A stretch of DNA of 47,318 bases from Nonomuraea ceibae (GTDB lineage Bacteria > Actinomycetota > Actinomycetes > Streptosporangiales > Streptosporangiaceae). The position numbers and the translations under genes were made by a program. The stretch's first letter is position 1. Each line of letters opens with the position of its first letter. The notes beneath the pieces were generated by a model, which was given only the letters and a program-made list of their open reading frames with translations, was not told where the DNA came from and made no database searches. The DNA lies in contig NZ_JAHKRO010000073.1 of assembly GCF_019396325.1 (NCBI RefSeq), positions 1 to 47,318 on the forward strand, read 5' to 3'. Below are positions 19,148-27,711 of this stretch, piece by piece.

Positions 19148-20025
19148 CGGTTCTCCAGACGCCGGCTCACGCGGAACAGGACAAAGGTGATGAGCATCGT
19201 GACGACGAGCACGATCGTGGCCATCGAGGACGCCGAGCCGAACTCCAGGCTCCTGAACCCCTTCTCGTAGATGTAGAGGTTGACCACGTTCGTCGCGTTC
19301 CCTGGCCCGCCCTTGGTGGCGGCCAGCGCGATGTCGAACATCTTGACCGCGCCCAGCCAGCGCACCACGAACGCCGCCGCCATCACCGGCACGAGCAGCG
19401 GCAGCGTCACGTGCCGCAGCGTGGCCCACCGGCCGGCGCCGTCGGACTTGGCCGCCTCGTACACGTCGCCGGGCAGCGCCATGATCCCGGCGGAGGCGAT
19501 CAGCACCACGAACGGCGTCCACCGCCACGTGTCGATGATGATCACGCTGGCCATCGCGAGCACCGGGTCGCCGATCCACTCGACGGGCCCGATGCCGACC
19601 AGCCCGAGCGTGTAGTTGACCACGCCCCAGAGCGGGTCGAGCAGCATCCGCCAGACGCCGCCCGCGACGACCGGCGCCACCACCATCGGGATGAGGAACA
19701 GCGCCCGCAGCACCCCGCGCCCCCGCCAGGGCACGTTCAGCAGGAACGCGATCGCGAACCCGAGCACCATCTGCAGCGGCAGCGCGATCACCAGGTAGAC
19801 GGCCGTGACCCGCAGCGACTCCAGGAAGCCGGGGTCGTTCAGCACCGCCTCGTAGTTGCGCCAGCCGACCCAGCCCGTCGGCTGGAAGGTGGCCAGGTCG
19901 AAGTCGGACATGCTCACCCAGAGCGTGTAGAAGATCGGGTAGAGCAGCATGCCCGCCAGCAGGACCAGGGCCGGGGTGAGGAAGAGCCAGGCGGTGCCCG
20001 GCTCTCCCAGCCTCACGCGTCTCAC
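19141..20025 (-). CDS. Carbohydrate ABC transporter permease (CUT1, MalF-type)
   Basis: A 294-aa membrane subunit starting VRRVRLGEPGTAWLFLTPALVLL, with six hydrophobic segments and the EAA-type loop GDVYEAAKSDGAGRWATLRHVTLP. It forms the pore with the MalG-type subunit downstream. The GTG at 20025 overlaps the SBP stop as GTGA; a second in-frame GTG three codons later is possible. Reading further upstream only shadows the SBP gene. It is the third gene of the ADH-SBP-permease-permease-dehydratase-GntR-ALDH-DUF2804 operon. Confidence 0.92.
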   Translation of the reverse strand: MRRVRLGEPGTAWLFLTPALVLLAGMLLYPIFYTLWVSMSDFDLATFQPTGWVGWRNYEAVLNDPGFLESLRVTAVYLVIALPLQMVLGFAIAFLLNVPWRGRGVLRALFLIPMVVAPVVAGGVWRMLLDPLWGVVNYTLGLVGIGPVEWIGDPVLAMASVIIIDTWRWTPFVVLIASAGIMALPGDVYEAAKSDGAGRWATLRHVTLPLLVPVMAAAFVVRWLGAVKMFDIALAATKGGPGNATNVVNLYIYEKGFRSLEFGSASSMATIVLVVTMLITFVLFRVSRRLENRW

Positions 20026-21380
20026 TGGCCGTAGCCCTTGGTCTTCAGCAGCTCGGTGATCTCCTTCGCGGCCTGGTCGATCGCCTGCTGGGAGGTCGCC
20101 TGGCCGGACATGGCCCGGCTGGTCTGCAGCGCCAGGATCTGCTGGACGGCGTCGGACTCGGGCAGCCTGGGCCGCCACATCTGGCCCTTGCTCGCGACCT
20201 CGTAGCCGTCCTTGAGCGCCTGGTAGACCGGCCCGGCCCAGTCGGCGGGCGGGGTGCCGTCGAGGGTGGAGTTACGCGCCGGGAAGGTGCCGAACTCCTT
20301 GCCGACGAACTGCTCACCCTGCTTGGAGGTCACCCACTGCAGCCACGTCCAGGCGGCGGCCGGGTGCTCGGACTTCTTGGAGATGCCCGCCGACCAGATG
20401 CCGCGGTGCGCGCCGGGCCCGGCGGTGCCCGCGGGCATCGTGGTGATGCCGACCTCCTCGGGGGTCAGCGTGGTGGTCTCCTTGTCGACGGCCGTGCCCT
20501 TGAAGACGCTGCCCCACATGAACATGGTGGCCGTCTTGCCCTGCCGGAACGCCTCCAGCGGCTCGTTGAACTGGTAGGTGGAGGCCCCGGGAGGCGCGTA
20601 CTTGAGCAGGTCGACCTGCGTCTGCAGCGCCTTGACCCCGGCCTCGCCGGCGAAGGCGACCTGCATCTTGTCGTCGAGCAGCTTGCCACCGTCGGAGTTG
20701 AGCACGGTCTGCCACACGGTGGGGGTCAGCGGGTCCTTGGTGAAGTACGTGCCCACGGCCCACGAGTCGGTCTTGCCGTCGCCGTCGGTGTCCTGGACGA
20801 GCTTCTGGGCGTCCGCGAAGTACTGCTCCCAGGTGGTCTCGTCGGTCGGCTCGGCGACCCCGGCCTTCTTGTAGAGCGACTTGTTGTAGAACATCAGCAG
20901 CAGGTTGGAGCGGACGGGCACCGCGTACTGCTTGCCCTCCCACTCCCCCGCGGCGAGCGGCGTCGCGTGGAAGTCGGCCCAGTCGTACTCGGGGTCGTTC
21001 CACTTGGCCAGCTCCTGGCCCTTGAGGTCGTAGAGGGCGCCGGTCTTGGCGAGCTGCGGGATCCACGGGTCGTCGGCGAGCACCGCGTCGTAGGTGGCGG
21101 TGGTGCCGGTCAGCTCCAGCATGGTCTTGGCGAGCTGGTCGTTGTACGGGATGCCGTCGATGGTGACCTTGATGTTCGGATACTTCTTGTTGAACTCCGG
21201 CACGAGCTTGTCCTGCCACTGCTTGGCGAACGCGTCGTTGGCGATCACGCGGATCGACACGGGCTGCTGCGCGGTGCCGAGCCCGCCGCCGTCTGCCGGG
21301 ACCTCCTCGGCCGACGAGCCGCAGGCCGCGACGGCCAGACCGAGCACGGCTACGGCCGCGACCAGGCGGGTGCTTTTCAA
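20022..21380 (-). CDS. Sugar ABC transporter substrate-binding lipoprotein (family 1 SBP), TTG start
   Basis: A 452-aa extracellular binding protein. The signal peptide LKSTRLVAAVAVLGLAVAAC ends in a lipobox with Cys about residue 20. The mature protein shows family 1 features (FNKKYPNIKVTIDGIPYNDQ, YAVPVRSNLLLMFYNKSLYKKAG, FRQGKTATMFMWGS). The segment DTDGDGKTDSW resembles an EF-hand-like calcium loop, seen in some sugar SBPs. The start is TTG: GGAGGAG lies five bases upstream and the signal peptide begins exactly there, while the longer open frame upstream only mirrors the ADH gene. It follows the ADH gene by 26 bases and overlaps the permease by GTGA. Confidence 0.92.
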   Translation of the reverse strand: MKSTRLVAAVAVLGLAVAACGSSAEEVPADGGGLGTAQQPVSIRVIANDAFAKQWQDKLVPEFNKKYPNIKVTIDGIPYNDQLAKTMLELTGTTATYDAVLADDPWIPQLAKTGALYDLKGQELAKWNDPEYDWADFHATPLAAGEWEGKQYAVPVRSNLLLMFYNKSLYKKAGVAEPTDETTWEQYFADAQKLVQDTDGDGKTDSWAVGTYFTKDPLTPTVWQTVLNSDGGKLLDDKMQVAFAGEAGVKALQTQVDLLKYAPPGASTYQFNEPLEAFRQGKTATMFMWGSVFKGTAVDKETTTLTPEEVGITTMPAGTAGPGAHRGIWSAGISKKSEHPAAAWTWLQWVTSKQGEQFVGKEFGTFPARNSTLDGTPPADWAGPVYQALKDGYEVASKGQMWRPRLPESDAVQQILALQTSRAMSGQATSQQAIDQAAKEITELLKTKGYGQ

Positions 21381-21406
21381 GACTTCTCCTCCGGGGAAAT
21401 GGGGGT

Positions 21407-22531
21407 TTACGCGGTGGGGTCGATCGCGAGCTTGACGACGTCCCTGCCGTCGAGGGCGTAGCCGCCGCCGAGGGCTTCGAGCGCCTCGCGGACCCTGCCG
21501 AGCGGCAGGCGGTGGCTCACCACCTGCTCGTACGGCCTGCCGCCGCGTTCGAGGATGGTCAGCGCCTCGTGGTAGCGGCGCTGCATGTCGGGGCCGGCGC
21601 CGTACACGCCGGCGATCGTGATGTCCCGCTTCAGCAGGTCGCTGTACGGGTTGAAGGGGATGGCGCCGCGGTCGGTGAAGTTGCCGAGTTCGGCGAGCAC
21701 GCCGCCGTCGGCGACCAGGCCGAGCGCTTCGCGGAACGCCTCGGGCGAGCCCGCGGTGCCGATGACGGCGTCGGCGCCGTCGCGGCCGAGCGCGTCGAAG
21801 ATCTCCTGGCGGCGCTTCTCGGGGCCGTCGCCGAGCCCGACCACGGCGTCGGCGCCGAGGCGGGCGGCCAGTTCCAGCCGGGCGCCCGGCGCGCCGACGG
21901 CGACGATCCGGGCGGCCCCGGCGGTGCGGGCGGCGGCCACGGCCATCAGGCCGATCGCGCCGGCGCCCTGGACGACGACGGTGGAGCCGATCCGGATCGC
22001 GGAACGTTCCACGCCGTGCAGCGCCACGGACAGGGGCTGCTGCAGCACCGCCACCTCGGGGGGCAGGCCGGTCCGGTAGAACACGGTGCCCGCGTTGGAG
22101 GCGTACAGGTGGGTGGCGAAGCCGCCGGTGAGGTGCGGCGGGCGGTCGGCGGGCGAGGCGAAGCCGTAGGAGGGGCGGCGGTCGGGGCAGTTGCCGGGCC
22201 GGCGCCGCACCTGGCAGTCGTAGCACCGGCCGCAGCTCAGGGACGGGAAGACGCCGACGCGGTCGCCGACGGACACCGGCCGGCCGGCGTGGTCGGTGGT
22301 GACACCCTCGCCGAGGGCGGCGAGGGTGCCGACGATCTCGTGGCCGAGCAGCGCGGGGAAGCGCACGCTGGCCAGCCGGCCCCGGTAGATGTGCGCGTCG
22401 GTGCCGCACATGCCGCAGAGCTCGACCTTGAGGACGAACTCCCCGGGGCCGGGGCGGGGCAGCGGGTAGTCGCGTACGTCCACCGGTCCCGCGACGTCGG
22501 TGACGATCGCCGCGTGTGCCGTCGCGTCCAT
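21407..22531 (-). CDS. Zinc-dependent medium-chain alcohol/sorbitol dehydrogenase
   Basis: A 374-aa NAD(P)-dependent dehydrogenase. Catalytic zinc ligands are Cys42 (CGMCGTDAH), His64 and Glu65 (LLGHEIVG). The structural zinc site has Cys100, Cys103, Cys106 and Cys115 (SCGRCYDCQVRRRPGNC), with one residue more than usual in the last gap. The cofactor fold has GAGAIGLMAVAAARTAGA. It likely oxidises a polyol, sugar or sugar-acid hydroxyl to a ketone or lactone. ATG 22531 has GGAGG six bases upstream. It is the first gene of the eight-gene operon, 40 bp below the promoter, so its product probably performs the first or an accessory oxidation of the imported sugar. Confidence 0.92.
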   Translation of the reverse strand: MDATAHAAIVTDVAGPVDVRDYPLPRPGPGEFVLKVELCGMCGTDAHIYRGRLASVRFPALLGHEIVGTLAALGEGVTTDHAGRPVSVGDRVGVFPSLSCGRCYDCQVRRRPGNCPDRRPSYGFASPADRPPHLTGGFATHLYASNAGTVFYRTGLPPEVAVLQQPLSVALHGVERSAIRIGSTVVVQGAGAIGLMAVAAARTAGAARIVAVGAPGARLELAARLGADAVVGLGDGPEKRRQEIFDALGRDGADAVIGTAGSPEAFREALGLVADGGVLAELGNFTDRGAIPFNPYSDLLKRDITIAGVYGAGPDMQRRYHEALTILERGGRPYEQVVSHRLPLGRVREALEALGGGYALDGRDVVKLAIDPTA

Positions 22532-22547
22532 CCACCGCCTCCACATT

Positions 22548-22567
22548 CTGCTTTCTATAGAATGCAG
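22548..22567. promoter_or_regulatory. 20-bp palindrome CTGCTTTCTATAGAATGCAG, candidate GntR/FCD operator
   Basis: The core TTCTATAGAA is a perfect 10-bp palindrome and the flanks CTGC/GCAG extend the symmetry, with one mismatched pair. On the minus strand it begins three bases after the -10 element, so it would overlap the transcription start of the dehydrogenase/transporter operon. This is a classical repressor position. The GntR/FCD regulator encoded in the same operon is the obvious candidate. Confidence 0.6.
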
Positions 22568-22570
22568 CAG

Positions 22571-22600
22571 ACGTTAGTTTGTGGTGTTTTGGCCGGTCAA
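22571..22600 (-). promoter_or_regulatory. Promoter of the sugar-acid operon (TTGACC-18-TAACGT)
   Basis: On the minus strand TTGACC (22600-22595) and TAACGT (22576-22571) are separated by 18 bases, matching the housekeeping-sigma consensus TTGAC-N17/18-TANNNT. The ADH start codon is 40 bases downstream, leaving room for the operator and the GGAGG ribosome site. This is the best-formed promoter that I recognise in the window. Confidence 0.65.
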
Positions 22601-22643
22601 GGCTTGTTATCGGAATGTTTTCTGGCCCACTACGCTGGAGGAC

Positions 22644-23492
22644 ATGGCGGAGATCGCAGTCCCCGACGGGGCGTGGACGTTCGACGGAGAGACGGTCCGG
22701 ATCGTCCCGGGCAGCGGCCGCGAGGTCCACGAGCTGCGCAAGGCGCTCGGCGAGCTCGTCGTCCCGCTGGAGGCCGTCGCCGGGGCGACGTTCGAGCCGT
22801 CACGCAAGGGCGGCCACCTGCGGCTGCGGCTGCGCCGGGGCGCCGACCCGCTGACCGACGTGGTCGCCGGCTCGCTGACCGCCCCCGCCGACCCCTACCG
22901 CCTGGCCGTTCCCAAGGGCCGCACCGGCGCCGCCGAATACTACGCCGACGAGATCCGCGACGCGCTCGCCGCGTGGCAGACGCCCAGCGGGCCGACGGAC
23001 GACTACCTGCTGCCCGGGCCCGACGTGCCGATCAGCGCGTCCGCCGGTGACGGCACCGTCGCCTTCGACGGCGAGCGCGTACGCATCGAGTGGACCGCCT
23101 TCGCCAGCACCGCCAAGGACGAGGCCGGCCCGCAGGAGTTCCCGCTGACCGACCTGGTGGCCGTGGAGTGGAAGCCGCAGTCCGGCCTCGGCTACGGCAC
23201 CCTTCGCTTCCGCGCCAAGGGCGACGGGCCCGACAAGCAGCCGCAGAAGGACCCGCGCTGCATCTCGTGGGGCGTGCAGCGCTTCGGCGGCACGACCGCG
23301 CTGGTCGCCGCCGCCGTGCACGCCCGCATCCCGCGCGGCGTCGCCGAGCTGCCCCCCGCCCCGGCCCCGGCGGGCGAGGTGGACGTGGTCCTGCGCCACC
23401 TCGCCGAGCTCGGCGAGCTGCACCGCTCCGGCGTGCTCAACGACGAGGAGTTCGCCTCGGCTAAGCAGGCCCTGCTGCGCCGCCTGGAGTGA
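22644..23492 (+). CDS. DUF4429 domain protein with C-terminal SHOCT motif
   Basis: A 282-aa cytosolic protein. Two similar halves (WTFDGETVRI at about residue 11 and VAFDGERVRIEW at about 142) are the repeated DUF4429 units, beta-rich PH-like modules; a Pro/Ala-rich linker follows. The last 30 residues (LAELGELHRSGVLNDEEFASAKQALLRRL) form a SHOCT motif, a short helical element thought to mediate oligomerisation. The molecular role is unknown. The ATG is preceded by GGAGGAC only two bases away and by TACGCT seven bases upstream, so the mRNA may be leaderless. The gene diverges from the sugar-acid operon and its 3' end overlaps the catalase gene by 32 bp. Confidence 0.87.
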   Translation: MAEIAVPDGAWTFDGETVRIVPGSGREVHELRKALGELVVPLEAVAGATFEPSRKGGHLRLRLRRGADPLTDVVAGSLTAPADPYRLAVPKGRTGAAEYYADEIRDALAAWQTPSGPTDDYLLPGPDVPISASAGDGTVAFDGERVRIEWTAFASTAKDEAGPQEFPLTDLVAVEWKPQSGLGYGTLRFRAKGDGPDKQPQKDPRCISWGVQRFGGTTALVAAAVHARIPRGVAELPPAPAPAGEVDVVLRHLAELGELHRSGVLNDEEFASAKQALLRRLE

Positions 23493-25113
23493 ACCGCTCG
23501 TCCGGCACGCAGTGCGTCATCTTCAGCCCGGTCACGTCACGCGGCCCGTTCCTGCCCAGCTTGGCCAGCCGGTCCCGGTCCTCGTCGGTCAGCTCCTGCT
23601 TGGGCAGCGGCTCCAGCCCGGCCACGTCGTCCGGCGTGATGCCCAGGCCCTCGCCCACGCGCAGCCCCAGGTCGTCCTCCACCAGCAGGAAGTGCCACAC
23701 CATGCGCTCCTGGATGCGCCGGTCGCACTGCTTGAGCTGGGTGACGAAGTTGTGCACCAGGTCGTCGCGCTCCCACTCCTCCATCAGCAGATAACGCTGC
23801 CCGGCCTGCACGTAGTCGTTCGTGCGCGGGATGCGCCTGCGGGTGAGACGGCCGGTGATGACCGGGCCCTCGATGTCCTCCGTCGGGTACTCGGCCTCGC
23901 GCAGCCCGCCCACCAGCGACGGCTCGTAGTTGATGTGCGGCGACTCGCCGCCGGTGTCGACGAAGTACGTCATCTGCCCGTCACGCTGGTTGGTGCGGAT
24001 GCTCGCGTTCTTCGCCTGGTTGACCGGGAGCTGCAGGTAGTTGGGGCCCACCCGGTAGCGCTGGGTGTCGCTGTAGGAGAACGTCCGCCCGACCAGCATC
24101 TTGTCGTCGGAGAAGTCCAGCCCGTCGACCAGCACGCCGGTGCCGAACGAGATCTGCTCGTTCTCGGCGAAGTTGTTGTCCACGTTGCGGTTCAGCACCA
24201 TCCGGCCCACCGGCCGCGCCGGGAACTCGTTCTCCGGCCACACCTTGGTGTCGTCCAGCGGGTCGAAGTCCAGCTCGGGGTGCTCGTCGTCGCTCATCAC
24301 CTGCACGAGCAGCTCCCACTCCGGGTGGTCGCCGCGCTCGATCGCCTCGTGCAGGTCCTTGGTCGCGTGCCCCAGCTCGGTCGCCTGGATGATCGCCGCG
24401 TCGGCCGCCGTCATGCTGCGCACGCCCTGCTTGGGCATCCAGTGATACTTGACCAGGAACGACTCGCCCTGCTTGTTGGTCCATTTGTACGTGTTCACGC
24501 CGAAGCCCTGCATGTGCCGGTAGTCGGCCGGGATGCCGCGCGGGCTGAACAGGTTGACCAGCATGTGCATGCACTCGGGCGTCTGCGACATGAAGTCGAA
24601 GATCCGGTTCGGCTCCTGGCGGAACGTCACCGGGTCCGGCTTGAGCGCGTGGATCACATCGGGAAACTTGATCGCGTCCCGGATGAAGAACACCGCCAGG
24701 TTGTTGCCCACCAGGTCCCAGTTGCCGTCCTCGGTGTAGAACTTGACGGCGAACCCGCGCGGGTCGCGGGCCGTCTCCGCCGAGTCACGGCCGCCGATCA
24801 CCGTGGAGAAGCGCACCGCGAGATCCGTGCGCTTGCCCGGCTCCTGGAACAGCTTGGCCCTGGTGTAGCGGCTGACCGGCTCGTCGCCGATCTTCCCGTA
24901 CGCCTCGAAGAACCCGTAGGCGGTGGTCCCGCGCGCGTGCACCACCCGCTCCGGGATGCGCTCGCGGTCGAAGTGGCTGATCTTCTCCAGGAACTGGTAG
25001 TTCTCCAGCGTTGCGGGCCCTCGCGCGCCCACCGTCCGCTGGTTCTGGTTGTCGTAGACAGGATGGCCCTGCCGGTTCGTCAGCACTTCGCGACGGTCAC
25101 CAACGTCACTCAT
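23461..25113 (-). CDS. Monofunctional heme catalase
   Basis: A 550-aa enzyme that dismutates hydrogen peroxide in the cytosol. Distal His59 lies in ERVVHARGTTAYGFFE, the conserved Asn in DLVGNNLAVFFIRD (about 137-138), and the proximal heme ligand Tyr347 in RTFSYSDTQRYRVG. The start MSDVGDRREVLTNRQGHPVYDNQNQRTVG is typical. The length is slightly above that of small-subunit catalases (about 480-510) because of a C-terminal tail (about 480-550), and far below large-subunit enzymes. ATG 25113 has an AGAGGA-type ribosome site. It stands alone, 86 bp below the FG-GAP gene; I see no Fur or OxyR gene beside it. Confidence 0.95.
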   Translation of the reverse strand: MSDVGDRREVLTNRQGHPVYDNQNQRTVGARGPATLENYQFLEKISHFDRERIPERVVHARGTTAYGFFEAYGKIGDEPVSRYTRAKLFQEPGKRTDLAVRFSTVIGGRDSAETARDPRGFAVKFYTEDGNWDLVGNNLAVFFIRDAIKFPDVIHALKPDPVTFRQEPNRIFDFMSQTPECMHMLVNLFSPRGIPADYRHMQGFGVNTYKWTNKQGESFLVKYHWMPKQGVRSMTAADAAIIQATELGHATKDLHEAIERGDHPEWELLVQVMSDDEHPELDFDPLDDTKVWPENEFPARPVGRMVLNRNVDNNFAENEQISFGTGVLVDGLDFSDDKMLVGRTFSYSDTQRYRVGPNYLQLPVNQAKNASIRTNQRDGQMTYFVDTGGESPHINYEPSLVGGLREAEYPTEDIEGPVITGRLTRRRIPRTNDYVQAGQRYLLMEEWERDDLVHNFVTQLKQCDRRIQERMVWHFLLVEDDLGLRVGEGLGITPDDVAGLEPLPKQELTDEDRDRLAKLGRNGPRDVTGLKMTHCVPDERFTPGGAAGPA

Positions 25114-25199
25114 GTCACCGTTTCCTCTCCTCGGATGACCCCTTTCCCGCCCTGCCCTCAAGCCGCCGTGCGACACCGGCAAAGACTTCGCCCCTCCGG

Positions 25200-26486
25200 T
25201 CAGCCGCCCTTGCCCGCCAGGTCGAACACCTGCAGCGTCGCCCCCGCGCCGTCGACACGCCAGAAGCGGGCGCGGCCCGGACCGCCCTGCCAGACGCGGA
25301 TCACCTCGGCCCGGCCGTCGCCGTCGTGGTCGCCCACCGACCACGTCCTGATCGAGCCGCGCTCCCAGTCCTTGAGCCGCTTGCCCGCCGGGCCGCGCTC
25401 GGGGCCCCGATGGCTGAACGCCAGGCCGGGACGGCGCACGCCCTCCGGGGAGCCGGTGAGGATCTCGGCCCCGCCGACGACCCGCGCGTGCATGCCGATG
25501 ACCTCGCCGGAGACCAGGTCGTCGGCGCCGTCGCCGGTCAGGTCGCCGGCGTGCAGGCTGCCCCGGACGCCGTCGAGCACCTGCGGCTCGCGGTCCGCGC
25601 CGCCGTAGAAGACGCGGGTGATGCTCTCGACCGACGGGTCCTCCGTCTCCATGCCGGGCTCGTTGTTGCGTGCTCCGCTGTCGCCGATCGCCACGTCGCG
25701 GCGGCCGTCGCCGTCGAAGTCGCCGAACACCGCCGAGCTGCCCGTGGCCACCTCGCGGAAGTCCTCGCCGGTCAGCAGCCAGGCGTGGGCCTGCTCGCCG
25801 TCGTCGGGCCCGTACACGACCAGGTCCGGCCCGTACGGATCGGTGACCATCCTGCCGGGCCACTCGCCCTCGGGGAGCGGGCGGCCGCTCCGGCGGGCGG
25901 GCTCGCCGGACCTGGTGAACGGGCCGTGCAGGCGGACGAGCCTGCCGCCGCTGCCGTCGGGACGCGACGTGGTCGCCAGCAGGTCGGCGGCGGCGTCGCC
26001 GTCGAGGTCAGCCACGCCGGAGTGACTTCCGTACGGCAGGACGGCGGCCGGGCCCCGGCCGCCCCAGAAGATCATCAGGGACCGGTCGGGGATGACGACG
26101 TCCGCGCAGCCGTCGCCGTCGAGGTCGGCGAACTGCGGGGGCACCTCGCCGGACATGGCGCCGTCACCGGCGACGTACGCGGTGGCCGGGTCGAGGCCGC
26201 GCGCCGACCCGTGCACCACCACGAGCTGGGCCCGCTCCCGCCAGTCGGCGCCCGTCCGGACGAACGCCAGATCGGCGTAGCCGTCACCGTTCACGTCACC
26301 GGGTTCGGCCTTGCCGGAGCACCGGGGCCGCGACGGGGGCGCGGCGGCCGGGGTCACCGAGACCGGCACAGGCTCCGGCGCGGGCTCCGGCGCGGGCGGG
26401 GGTGTCGGCGCGGCGGGGCCCGGCCCTGCGGCGGCGCACCCGGCGAGCATCGACGACACGAGTAAGACTCCGAGCTTTCTCGCCAT
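25200..26486 (-). CDS. FG-GAP/VCBS-repeat lipoprotein with an N-terminal TTA codon
   Basis: A 428-aa surface lipoprotein. The signal peptide MARKLGVLLVSSMLAGC has a lipobox at Cys17, followed by a Pro/Glu/Ala-rich spacer (about 20-50). At least six FG-GAP-like repeats then occur, each marked by a calcium-loop sequence: DVNGDGYAD, DLDGDGCAD, DLDGDAAAD, DFDGDGRRD, DLTGDGADD and DHDGDGRAE. Together they should fold into an integrin-like beta-propeller that binds a protein or carbohydrate outside the cell. Leucine 8 is encoded by TTA (bases 26463-26465), so translation may depend on the bldA-type tRNA. The gene is separate from its neighbours. The ligand is unknown. Confidence 0.88.
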   Translation of the reverse strand: MARKLGVLLVSSMLAGCAAAGPGPAAPTPPPAPEPAPEPVPVSVTPAAAPPSRPRCSGKAEPGDVNGDGYADLAFVRTGADWRERAQLVVVHGSARGLDPATAYVAGDGAMSGEVPPQFADLDGDGCADVVIPDRSLMIFWGGRGPAAVLPYGSHSGVADLDGDAAADLLATTSRPDGSGGRLVRLHGPFTRSGEPARRSGRPLPEGEWPGRMVTDPYGPDLVVYGPDDGEQAHAWLLTGEDFREVATGSSAVFGDFDGDGRRDVAIGDSGARNNEPGMETEDPSVESITRVFYGGADREPQVLDGVRGSLHAGDLTGDGADDLVSGEVIGMHARVVGGAEILTGSPEGVRRPGLAFSHRGPERGPAGKRLKDWERGSIRTWSVGDHDGDGRAEVIRVWQGGPGRARFWRVDGAGATLQVFDLAGKGG

Positions 26487-26590
26487 GACCGCCCACTATG
26501 CCGCATCCGGCCGAGCAGCGTCCTGACACGAATTGTAAGTGTACGATTACTCTTTGTGTCCGATGTCGTTACTCCGTGAAGGGGAGAACC

Positions 26591-26935
26591 ATGCGTTCGC
26601 ACTCCGCTCTGGCCGCCGCCGCCGGCGCCCTCATGCTGGTCCTGGCGGTTCCCGGCTCCGCCTGGGCCGCCACGGGCCAGTTCCGCTACTCGTACCAGAC
26701 CGCCGACGGCTACGACGCCGTCGGCTTCATCAACAATCCGCCGAGCCGGACGTGCATCGACATCCAGGGCGCCGGCTCCGACGGCACGTCGGCCGCCTAC
26801 GCGCCCAAGAACCTGACCGACGCGACGGCCACCGTCTTCCTGGAGCGGGGCTGCGCGGGCGACGTCTACTACAGCCTGCGCCCCGGCGCGGGCGCCTCGG
26901 ACCGCCTCCTGGTGCGCTCCGTCGTCTTCTCCTGA
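26591..26935 (+). CDS. Small secreted protein of unknown family
   Basis: A 114-aa protein. MRSHSALAAAAGALMLVLAVPGSAWA is a Sec signal peptide with likely cleavage after Ala-Trp-Ala. The 88-residue mature part (TGQFRYSYQTADGYDAVGFINNPP) has two cysteines (TCIDIQG and RGCAGDV) that probably form one disulfide, suggesting a small beta-sandwich domain. I do not recognise the family. AGGGGAG lies four bases upstream of the ATG. Upstream, TGACAC and TACTCT 18 bases apart (26524-26553) could be its promoter. It is a single-gene unit, closed by a strong terminator. The neighbours are all envelope or secreted proteins. Confidence 0.8.
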   Translation: MRSHSALAAAAGALMLVLAVPGSAWAATGQFRYSYQTADGYDAVGFINNPPSRTCIDIQGAGSDGTSAAYAPKNLTDATATVFLERGCAGDVYYSLRPGAGASDRLLVRSVVFS

Positions 26936-26948
26936 CCCCGGCACGAAA

Positions 26949-26980
26949 GAACCCCGGCTCGGCGACCCGAGCCGGGGTTC
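26949..26980 (+). terminator. Strong stem-loop terminator after the small secreted protein gene
   Basis: GAACCCCGGCTCGG (26949-26962) and CCGAGCCGGGGTTC (26967-26980) pair perfectly over 14 bp with a CGAC loop, starting 13 bases after the stop codon. There is no T-run. It is the strongest intergenic hairpin I see in the window. Confidence 0.85.
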
Positions 26981-27062
26981 CGCTCGACAGACAAGGCCGC
27001 CTTCTCGCGCACCAAGATATTTCACGACGTAAAAGATGTTCGACGGAAAGAACAGGCATGGG

Positions 27063-27084
27063 GTGCCACCGGCCGGCCGGGCAC
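27063..27084 (-). terminator. Stem-loop below the OmpA-like gene, probable minus-strand terminator
   Basis: GTGCC (27063-27067) and GGCAC (27080-27084) enclose a self-complementary CCGGCCGGCCGG core. It lies 12 bases past the OmpA-like stop codon, and on the minus strand it is followed by a T-rich stretch. Together with the terminator at 26949 it insulates the two convergent units. Confidence 0.5.
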
Positions 27085-27096
27085 ACGGTGGAGTGG

Positions 27097-27711
27097 TCAT
27101 CGACTCGCCTCGTAGACGATCTCGACGCGCCGGTTGAGCGCCCGGTTCTCGGCGCTGGGCCGGTTGCCGACCATGTTGGGCACCCGCGGCCTGGTCTCGC
27201 CGTGGCCGGAGGCCCTCAACGTGACGGACCTCCCGGAGAGCAACCCGGCGAGGACGCCGCGCACGGCTTCGGCGCGACGCTGGGACAGGCGGCGGTTGTA
27301 TGCCTTCGAGCCCTGGTCGTCGGTATGCCCGGCGATCTCGATGACGCCGTCGGGCGCGTCGGTCCTGATGCTTTCCGCGATCCTCGCCAGCCGGGTCCTG
27401 GCTGCCCCGGTCACCTCCCACTTGTCGAAGGCGAAAAGCACGTCGCTGGTCAGGGTGACGGTGACGGTCCTGTCGTCGCGGGTCTCGCTCTCCGAGGCGT
27501 CCAGGGACTCCACGGTGAGCCGGACGTTCTCGACGAGGTGCCTGATGTCCTCAACGGGAAAGACGTCGTCTGCCCGGGTCCCGGCTGAGGCCGGGGTGTA
27601 CGTGGTGAGCAGCAGCATCGACGCCGTTCCGAGGCTCAGAGCCAGCCGTCGGCGCGCCGCCCGGGCCTCAGTCACCGAAGTGGCCGTGACCGGCTCACGC
27701 GATCGGGACAT
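27097..27711 (-). CDS. Secreted OmpA-family peptidoglycan-binding domain protein
   Basis: A 204-aa protein. A Sec-type hydrophobic segment (about residues 22-42, LALSLGTASMLLLTTYTPASA) is followed by a spacer, then an OmpA C-terminal domain (about 85-200). The key motif IAGHTDDQGSKAYNRRLSQRRAEAVRGVL carries the Asp and Arg residues that bind diaminopimelate in cell-wall peptides, and NRRVEIVYE closes the domain. It should sit non-covalently on the peptidoglycan. ATG 27711 overlaps the end of the upstream lipoprotein gene by 17 bases, so the two are coupled; a GTG 12 codons later is an alternative start that would shorten the pre-signal region. Confidence 0.88.
   Translation of the reverse strand: MSRSREPVTATSVTEARAARRRLALSLGTASMLLLTTYTPASAGTRADDVFPVEDIRHLVENVRLTVESLDASESETRDDRTVTVTLTSDVLFAFDKWEVTGAARTRLARIAESIRTDAPDGVIEIAGHTDDQGSKAYNRRLSQRRAEAVRGVLAGLLSGRSVTLRASGHGETRPRVPNMVGNRPSAENRALNRRVEIVYEASR

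Noticed and set aside
22604..22636. TTGTTA and TACGCT as promoter of the DUF4429 gene
   Set aside because: The spacing would be 21 bases, too long for a housekeeping promoter; only the -10-like TACGCT seven bases from the ATG is retained as suggestive.
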